NCBI GenBank assembly: GCA_028696755.1
Contig: JAQVGK010000105.1
Span: forward strand, 1-9,242
Reading direction: 5' to 3'
Origin: Bacteroidales bacterium
GTDB taxonomy: Bacteria > Bacteroidota > Bacteroidia > Bacteroidales > ML635J-15
Length of the DNA stretch: 9,242 bases
A program made the translations under genes and the position numbers. Shown piece after piece: positions 1-3,786 of the stretch (positions are counted from its first letter, which is position 1; each line of letters begins with the position of its first letter). The notes beneath the pieces are model-generated. The model ran no database searches and had not been told where the DNA came from. It saw only the letters and a program-made list of their open reading frames with translations.

Positions 1-1
1 C

Positions 2-241
2 AGAGTGATAAAAGAAGTTTCTGCAAAAGTTTGTGACGGAACAGAAACCCTACAACTTGCCGAACAAATCACAAATGAAATAAATAAATTCGAATCTCTT
101 AAAACAGAATATGTTGTTTTTTGTGAACCCGACAGCCTGAAACCTGTTTATACACTGAAAAAAAACAGCAAAGTTCAACTTTGTGTTGCAGTTTGGTGTG
201 GTAAAATTAGATTAATTGATAATTTATGTTTGCATATTTAA
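2..241 (+). CDS. panC: Pantoate--beta-alanine ligase, C-terminal fragment (5' end outside the window)
   Basis: This is the C-terminal 79 residues of what looks like pantothenate synthetase, the cytoplasmic enzyme that condenses pantoate and beta-alanine using ATP to make pantothenate, the coenzyme A precursor. The reading frame is open from base 2, so the GTG at position 5 is an internal codon, not a start. Family-like features are the tail pattern 'YVVFCEPDSLKPV' followed by 'AVWCGKIRLIDNL', which resembles the usual C-terminal strand pair (Y.ei.d...L.pv ... ia...g..RLIDN) of PanC. The catalytic HxGH and KMSKS-like regions lie upstream and cannot be seen. The complete protein is normally about 280 residues. 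Immediate adjacency to panD, which makes the beta-alanine substrate, strongly supports the call. A promoter candidate for panD lies inside its last codons. Confidence 0.85.
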   Translation, partial: RVIKEVSAKVCDGTETLQLAEQITNEINKFESLKTEYVVFCEPDSLKPVYTLKKNSKVQLCVAVWCGKIRLIDNLCLHI

Positions 242-261
242 ATAAGTATTGCTTAAATTTG
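229..261 (+). promoter_or_regulatory. Bacteroidota-type promoter candidate for panD
   Basis: A TTTG at 229-232 (-33 element) is followed after 21 bases by TAAATTTG at 254-261, a perfect match to the TAnnTTTG -7 consensus of the Bacteroidota housekeeping sigma factor. It overlaps the 3' end of panC and would start transcription around 267-270, leaving a leader of about 15 nt before the panD ATG. This suggests panD-rfaE2 can be transcribed independently of panC. It rests on motif match only. Confidence 0.5.
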
Positions 262-282
262 CAGCGATTTTAGTTTTTAATT

Positions 283-633
283 ATGAATATAGAAATAGTC
301 AAATCAAAAATTCACAAAGTAAGAGTTACCGAAGCTAACCTTCAGTACGTTGGAAGCATTACAATTGATGAAGATTTGATGAAAGCTTCTAACATTATTG
401 AACACGAAAAAGTTCAGATTGTTAATATTAATAATGGCGAAAGATTCGAAACCTATGTAATAAAAGGAGCTGCAGGTTCTGGAGTTATTTGCCTCAATGG
501 CCCTGCTGCCCGTAAAGTTGCAGTCGATGATGTTGTTATAATTATTTCATACGCATCAATGGACTTTGAAGAAGCTAAAAACTTTAAACCTTCTTTTATT
601 TTCCCCGATACGCAAACAAACCGCTTGTTATAA
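283..633 (+). CDS. panD: Aspartate 1-decarboxylase proenzyme
   Basis: PanD decarboxylates L-aspartate to beta-alanine in the cytoplasm, feeding PanC in pantothenate synthesis. It is a pyruvoyl enzyme made as a proenzyme that cleaves itself between Gly24 and Ser25. Those exact residues are present here (Y22-V23-G24-S25-I26), so serine-to-pyruvoyl maturation should be intact. Other visible family residues are Lys9, Arg54 (substrate carboxylate), Thr57 and Tyr58 (proton donor) in '[10 protein letters not shown]', and '[17 protein letters not shown]' around residues 62-78. At 116 residues it is within the usual 115-127 range. The ATG at 283 places the cleavage site at 24/25 as in E. coli, which confirms the start. 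No Shine-Dalgarno sequence precedes it, as is usual in Bacteroidota. Its stop codon is 2 nt before rfaE2, indicating co-transcription. Confidence 0.97.
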   Translation: MNIEIVKSKIHKVRVTEANLQYVGSITIDEDLMKASNIIEHEKVQIVNINNGERFETYVIKGAAGSGVICLNGPAARKVAVDDVVIIISYASMDFEEAKNFKPSFIFPDTQTNRLL

Positions 634-635
634 TA

Positions 636-1127
636 ATGACAACGCTGAAACTTGCATACTCAAAAATTATCAGCCCAGATAATATTGAAGATCTCTTAGC
701 CGATTACAAACAAAAACAGGTAAAAATTGTTTTTACAAATGGCTGTTTCGATGTTTTACACTATGGACATATTGATTACTTGTCTAAAGCTGCTGATTTT
801 GGAAGCAAATTAATCATCGGACTTAATTCAGACAATTCTGTAAAAAGGCTTAAAGGAGATTCCAGACCAATAAATAATGAAAATGCACGAGCTTTATTAC
901 TCGCATCATTATTTTTTGTCGACGCAATAATTGTTTTCGATGAAGACACTCCCGAAAAACTAATTAAAAAAGTGTGTCCAAATGTTTTAGTTAAAGGTGG
1001 AGACTATAAACTTGAAAATATTGTTGGTGCTCAATATGTTATTGCAAACAAAGGAAATGTAGAAATAATTCCTTTTGTCGAAGGATTTTCTTCGACAAAC
1101 ATCATAAATTTACTTGGAAGCGAATAA
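636..1127 (+). CDS. rfaE2: D-glycero-beta-D-manno-heptose 1-phosphate adenylyltransferase (stand-alone)
   Basis: A nucleotidyltransferase of the HxGH superfamily that adenylates D-glycero-beta-D-manno-heptose 1-phosphate with ATP. The product, ADP-heptose, is the donor for LPS inner-core heptose. Visible motifs are the nucleotide-binding segment 'TNGCFDVLHYGH' with HxGH at residues 42-45, 'NSDNSVKRLKGDSRPIN' at 64-80, 'FDEDTPEKLI' at 101-110, 'VKGGDY' at 119-124 followed by the IVGA segment, and the distal 'EGFSSTNII' at 149-157, which matches the (I/F)SST signature. The protein is 163 residues: the adenylyltransferase domain alone, without the N-terminal ribokinase-type kinase found in fused HldE proteins. 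The kinase must therefore be encoded elsewhere. It follows panD by 2 nt, so the two are co-transcribed despite unrelated pathways. A glycerol-3-phosphate or FAD-type cytidylyltransferase is less likely because the rfaE2-specific motifs are all present. Confidence 0.93.
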   Translation: MTTLKLAYSKIISPDNIEDLLADYKQKQVKIVFTNGCFDVLHYGHIDYLSKAADFGSKLIIGLNSDNSVKRLKGDSRPINNENARALLLASLFFVDAIIVFDEDTPEKLIKKVCPNVLVKGGDYKLENIVGAQYVIANKGNVEIIPFVEGFSSTNIINLLGSE

Positions 1128-1144
1128 TATTTTTTTTATATTTG
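1114..1144 (+). promoter_or_regulatory. Bacteroidota-type promoter candidate for the lipoprotein-radA pair
   Basis: TTG at 1114-1116 is followed after 20 bases by TATATTTG at 1137-1144, a perfect TAnnTTTG -7 element. It overlaps the rfaE2 stop codon. Transcription would begin near 1150, about 18 nt before the ATG at 1168. This also argues that the lipoprotein begins at 1168 rather than at the in-frame ATG at 1114, which would lie within the promoter. Motif evidence only. Confidence 0.6.
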
Positions 1145-1167
1145 CATCTGATAAAAAAGCAAACGAC

Positions 1168-1575
1168 ATGAAATGGTTTAAAATCTTTCTTATTTTAATT
1201 ACTGCTGGAATGTTAATGACTGGTTGCAAAAACTACGAAGAAGAAATTATCGGAACTTGGAATTTTCAAACTTTTGATAATAATCCTCAGGGAACTGTAA
1301 CTTGGACATTTAAAGATAATGGCGATTTAATTAGAATTTCGACTTTAGGCGGAGACATTGTTTTTGACACTTGTGATTACATTATTGATAAAAGTCTTTT
1401 TAAAAAGCAAGTAACAATAACAAACAGCAAAATGATTCCTGGTCAGGATGATCTCAATGGAGTTTATACTATTGAGAAATTCAAGGAAGATATTATAGTA
1501 ATGACAAGGGTTCGCCTTGCAGATGATGAGACCGCAGGTGCTTATCTACGCTGCGAATTGATGCGTAAACAATAA
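1168..1575 (+). CDS. Small lipocalin-like lipoprotein, function unknown
   Basis: A 135-residue secreted lipoprotein. Residues 1-19 form a type II signal peptide (MKWFK, then a hydrophobic run of about 12 residues) ending in the lipobox L16-M17-T18-G19-C20, so Cys20 should be lipidated. The mature part opens with 'YEEEIIGTWNF', followed by 'VTWTFKDNGDLIRI'. That is the pattern of small lipocalin-like domains (G-x-W near the first strand, then 'F..nG.'), and the remainder alternates polar and hydrophobic residues as expected for a beta barrel. Two further cysteines (in 'DTCDY' and 'LRCEL') might form a disulfide. I do not recognise an orthologous family with known function. The frame is open back to an ATG at 1114, but that start would give a charged N-terminus, overlap rfaE2 and destroy the signal peptide, so 1168 is preferred. 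radA begins 3 nt after its stop, so they probably share a transcript. Confidence 0.85.
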   Translation: MKWFKIFLILITAGMLMTGCKNYEEEIIGTWNFQTFDNNPQGTVTWTFKDNGDLIRISTLGGDIVFDTCDYIIDKSLFKKQVTITNSKMIPGQDDLNGVYTIEKFKEDIIVMTRVRLADDETAGAYLRCELMRKQ

Positions 1576-1578
1576 ATT

Positions 1579-2934
1579 ATGTCAAAATACAAAACAGTTT
1601 TTGTTTGTCAAAACTGTGGATATGTTTCGCCAAAATGGGCGGGAAAGTGTTCCAACTGTAATAGTTGGAATTCTTTTATTGAGGAAGTCGAATCCAAAGA
1701 TGACAAGGTAGCCAAATCGTCGCCAAGTGCAAAACCTGGACAAGCTCAAGCTATAAATAGTATTTCTCCAAATGTTTTTGCACGACGACAAATGTTTTTT
1801 TCCGAATTCGACAGAGTGCTTGGTGGCGGACTGGTTCCTGGCTCATTAGTTCTGCTCGGTGGCGAACCAGGGATCGGAAAATCAACCTTAATTTTACAAT
1901 CTGTATTAAATCTTAGCAACACTAAAGTTTTGTACATCTCTGGCGAAGAAAGCGAAAGTCAGATAAAACTTCGCGCCGACCGTATTGGAATAAATAATCC
2001 CGATTGCTTTATTTATACAGAAACTAACATCGAGAAAATTATTGCCACAATAAAAGACATTTCGCCCGACCTAATAATTATTGACTCTATTCAAACAGTC
2101 GCTTCGTGCGAACTAAGTTCATCACCAGGAACGGTATCGCAAATAAGAGAATCGACACGACTCTTGCAAGAATATGCTAAAGAAACTTCTACACCTATAA
2201 TTTTAATAGGACATATTAACAAAGACGGTGATATTGCAGGACCAATGTCGTTAGAACACATTGTGGATGTTGTGCTGCAATTCGAGGGCGACAATAATTA
2301 TTTCTACAGGCTATTGCGACCAAAGAAAAACAGATTTGGTTCAACCTACGAAATTGGGGTTTTCGAAATGACTGGCGATGGACTAAAAGAAATTTCCGAT
2401 CCAGGCAACATTCTTATTTCGGGCGAAAATACAGGATTAAGCGGTGTAACATACGGAACAATTGCAGAAGGTTCACGTACACTTATGATTGAGGTTCAAG
2501 CTCTAGCTGGCAATGCTGTTTTCTCAACTCCGCAGCGTAATGCTAACGGATTCGACTCACGCCGTTTTCAAATGCTTTTGGCAGTAATCGAAAAAAGACT
2601 AGGACTTAAACTTTCCCAAAAAGATATCTTTTTAAATATTGCCGGTGGACTTAAAATAAATGATCCAGCAGCCGACCTTAGCGTTATGGCAGCAGTAATT
2701 TCTTCATATTTTGATAAAGCAGTTGCCGAAAACATTTGCTTTATTGGCGAAGGAGGATTATCTGGACAAATACGACCTGTTTCTTTTATAGAGAAAAGAG
2801 TTGGTGAAGCAATAAGACTAGGATTTAAGAAAATTTTTATTCCGTTCTCTCAAAAACAAGACATCAAAATCAAAGGCGCCGAAATTATTGCCGTTAACGA
2901 CATAAAGAACTTTGCCTCCCAATTGTTGAAGTAA
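1579..2934 (+). CDS. radA: DNA repair protein RadA (Sms)
   Basis: RadA is a hexameric RecA-like ATPase that promotes branch migration of recombination intermediates and helps process stalled forks. The 451-residue protein is the normal family length. Domains in order: an N-terminal C4 zinc finger (Cys10, Cys13, Cys24, Cys27); a RecA-like ATPase with Walker A 'GEPGIGKST' at 95-103 and Walker B 'LIIIDSIQT' at 165-173; the RadA-specific KNRFG motif at 250-254; and a C-terminal Lon-protease-like domain in which the Lon Ser-Lys dyad is replaced ('DPAADL' near 362-367), so it is not expected to be a protease. Two local deviations from the commonest family sequence are HINKDG (212-217) in place of the usual HVTKEG, and LRPKKNRFG in place of LRxxKNRFG; both are mild. 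It starts 3 nt after the lipoprotein stop. Its last 13 bases recur at 3633-3645, at the edge of the second copy of a 153-bp repeat. Confidence 0.97.
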   Translation: MSKYKTVFVCQNCGYVSPKWAGKCSNCNSWNSFIEEVESKDDKVAKSSPSAKPGQAQAINSISPNVFARRQMFFSEFDRVLGGGLVPGSLVLLGGEPGIGKSTLILQSVLNLSNTKVLYISGEESESQIKLRADRIGINNPDCFIYTETNIEKIIATIKDISPDLIIIDSIQTVASCELSSSPGTVSQIRESTRLLQEYAKETSTPIILIGHINKDGDIAGPMSLEHIVDVVLQFEGDNNYFYRLLRPKKNRFGSTYEIGVFEMTGDGLKEISDPGNILISGENTGLSGVTYGTIAEGSRTLMIEVQALAGNAVFSTPQRNANGFDSRRFQMLLAVIEKRLGLKLSQKDIFLNIAGGLKINDPAADLSVMAAVISSYFDKAVAENICFIGEGGLSGQIRPVSFIEKRVGEAIRLGFKKIFIPFSQKQDIKIKGAEIIAVNDIKNFASQLLK

Positions 2935-3074
2935 AAGGATTTGGATTGTTGGAATAACTGGTGGTTGGCTTTGCCCCCCATCATTCCAACAATCCATCAT
3001 TCCAACAATCCAATTTACATATGATTAAAATCGTTATTCTGATTACTCCTGTCGTATTCGGCACAATCAATTTC
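2922..3074. repeat. Direct repeat, copy 1 (radA end + hairpin + mrcA end)
   Basis: This 153-bp block aligns with 3633-3786. Counting by eye there are 4 substitutions (positions 2936, 2948, 3002, 3005 of this copy) and one extra C in the other copy's C-run, about 97% identity. The last 69 bases, 3006-3074, are identical in both. It contains the last 13 bases of radA, a hairpin region and, on the minus strand, the last 20 codons of mrcA including the stop. The mrcA-derived part cannot be functional here because no gene body is attached. The two copies flank the insert at about 3097-3607. Confidence 0.93.
2941..3013. terminator. Long stem-loop with tandem 16-bp unit, possible bidirectional terminator
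   Basis: The arm 2941-2955 (TTGGATTGTTGGAAT) is perfectly complementary to 2999-3013 (15 bp), and 2942-2955 also pairs with 2983-2996. The distal arm is therefore present twice as a perfect tandem 16-bp unit, atcattccaacaatcc (2980-2995 and 2996-3011). The loop holds a smaller nested stem (GG..GGC ttt GCC.CC, about 2964-2979). It lies 6 nt after the radA stop, between convergent genes, which fits transcription termination. No long T-run follows on the plus strand, so Rho-independent action is uncertain, and it may be mainly a dispersed palindromic repeat. Confidence 0.5.
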
Positions 3075-3098
3075 TACCGAAAGATTACCCGGACGCTC
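3015..3098 (-). pseudogene. Orphan 3'-end fragment of mrcA
   Basis: Read on the minus strand this encodes the 27-residue tail ERPGNLSVEID...NDFNHM plus a stop, matching the mrcA C-terminus (ERPSNLSVEID...NDFNHM) with a single Ser-to-Gly change. The final 20 codons including the stop are identical in DNA to the intact gene, but the codons before them differ mostly at synonymous positions (V, S, L, P and E at third bases; R as CGT instead of AGG). Upstream the frame shows no further similarity and meets a stop after about 19 more codons, with no start codon. It is a detached gene end, not an expressed gene. The recognisable match stops at 3098, where the left terminal repeat of the neighbouring insert begins. 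Confidence 0.75.
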
Positions 3099-3259
3099 CC
3101 GACTTGTCCCATTTAATTTTAGCACGATCGTAAGTGCCTGAATATCAGCAACATACAATTATAAACGAATGTTTTTGCCGCACTAAGGCAGTTGTTGTGA
3201 ACTATTTCTAATAAATAATAGATGGTCAAAAGCTAACAAAATCAGTCTTTTTTACCCCA

Positions 3260-3300
3260 AACTTTTTTCCTTGATGAAAAAAGTTACAAAAAAATCAAGG
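3260..3300. repeat. Two mutually exclusive hairpins
   Basis: AACTTTTTTC (3260-3269) pairs perfectly with GAAAAAAGTT (3276-3285) around a 6-nt loop. Alternatively CCTTGAT (3269-3275) pairs perfectly with ATCAAGG (3294-3300). The two share bases and cannot form together, as in attenuators, although no gene is close enough downstream to be obviously controlled. Confidence 0.5.
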
Positions 3301-3330
3301 CAAACCGATGCTGCCCAACGCACCTCGAGA

Positions 3331-3450
3331 CGAAACAAAAGAATTGTACGTCGACCTTGGCCTAAAACAAATGCCAAGCTCCATTGGCCAGTACCCAAAT
3401 ATTTGTTTTAGGAAACGACATGTCGGCTCGACACAATTCTAATTGTTTCG
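3331..3450. repeat. Large near-palindromic stem with nested hairpin
   Basis: Bases 3331-3347 (cgaaacaaaagaattgt) pair with 3433-3450 with only a small internal mismatch. TCGA at 3351-3354 pairs with TCGA at 3428-3431, and CCTAAAACAAAT (3361-3372) pairs perfectly with ATTTGTTTTAGG (3401-3412). Inside the last stem, GCCAA (3373-3377) pairs with TTGGC (3384-3388). Together this is an extended interrupted hairpin of about 120 nt, which could be a cruciform in DNA or a folded RNA. It is the central structural feature of the insert. Confidence 0.7.
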
Positions 3451-3524
3451 CTTTCACCGCTTGAGCTGCCCGCCGTTTTGCCAGGCCCTCCCGCGGAGCA
3501 ATGAATCCTGTTTTGTCGCTTTGT

Positions 3525-3570
3525 ACTCCTGATTTAAAAAAATAACGCACAAAATGATACAGTCAGGAGT
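3525..3570. repeat. 8-bp inverted repeat near the right end of the insert
   Basis: ACTCCTGA (3525-3532) is perfectly complementary to TCAGGAGT (3563-3570) with a 30-nt, mostly A+T loop. It lies just inside the right terminal repeat of the insert and shares the CCTGA/TCAGG theme of the terminal repeat, so it may be a sub-terminal recognition site. Short enough that chance cannot be excluded. Confidence 0.4.
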
Positions 3571-3632
3571 GATCTTACTTTGTCGCACTAATCTGGACAA
3601 GTCAGGAAAATTGTTGAAGCAAATAAAATTGG

Positions 3633-3786
3633 ATTGTTGAAGTAAATGGATTTGGATTTTTGGAATAACTGGTGGTTGGCTTTGCCCCCCCATCATTCCA
3701 ACAATCCATCATTACATCAATCCAATTTACATATGATTAAAATCGTTATTCTGATTACTCCTGTCGTATTCGGCACAATCAATTTC
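3633..3786. repeat. Direct repeat, copy 2 (radA-end-like + hairpin + mrcA end)
   Basis: This is the partner of 2922-3074. Here the right part is the genuine 3' end of mrcA, while the left 13 bases match the end of radA without any radA gene attached. The hairpin has decayed relative to copy 1: one arm base is changed (T at 3659), the C-run has 7 rather than 6 residues, and the second tandem 16-bp unit (3708-3723) carries two substitutions. Just upstream, 3609-3623 repeats the radA end once more (14 of 15 bases), so the left side contains degenerate tandem repeats of attgttgaag-type sequence. Confidence 0.93.
3654..3707 (-). terminator. Stem-loop downstream of mrcA, possible terminator
   Basis: GGATTTTTGGAAT (3654-3666) pairs with ATTCCAACAATCC (3695-3707) with one mismatch, and the loop has the same nested GGC ttt GCC mini-stem as copy 1. 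It begins about 20 nt beyond the mrcA stop on the minus strand. Placement fits termination of mrcA, but there is no strong T-tract, so function is inferred from position only. Confidence 0.4.

Larger units (their letters stand above)
3097..3607. mobile_element. MITE-like insert with terminal inverted repeats (putative)
   Basis: About 510 bp with no credible gene. The ends are imperfect inverted repeats: TCCCGACTTGTCC at 3097-3109 against the reverse complement of 3595-3607 (TCCTGACTTGTCC), 12 of 13 matching. Weaker gapped similarity continues inward for about 40 bases, including TTAG, CGA, GTAAG and CCTGA blocks in the same order. On the left it abuts the end of the mrcA 3' fragment, and on the right a radA-end-like sequence (3609-3623). 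Its central part is much richer in G+C than the surroundings: 102 of 200 bases in 3301-3500 by hand count. It contains a large near-palindrome (3331-3450) and several other hairpins. No transposase is present, so it would be non-autonomous. No clear short target-site duplication is seen. A structured noncoding RNA locus or a palindromic repeat is an alternative. Confidence 0.45.

Noticed and set aside
5..241. GTG at position 5 as a genuine start of a 78-residue protein
   Set aside because: The frame is open to the window edge and the sequence matches the tail of PanC, so it is a truncated gene, not a short one.
1114..1167. Extended start of the lipoprotein at the ATG at 1114
   Set aside because: It would overlap rfaE2 and the promoter match at 1114-1144 and would put about 18 mostly polar residues before the signal peptide; the lipobox fits only a start at 1168.
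2980..3011. Two tandem 16-bp units as a mini CRISPR or short satellite
   Set aside because: There are only two units, no spacer and no cas genes; they are the duplicated arm of a hairpin.
3362..3550. A 62-codon minus-strand open frame inside the insert
   Set aside because: It runs through the arms of the near-palindrome, its C-terminus lies within the hairpin, it has no promoter or recognisable domain, and its composition reflects the G+C-rich insert. I treat it as a by-product of the structure.
3454..3696. An 80-codon minus-strand open frame spanning the insert and copy 2 of the repeat
   Set aside because: It crosses the right terminal repeat and the terminator-like hairpin, so it cannot be an ancestral gene, and no motif is visible.
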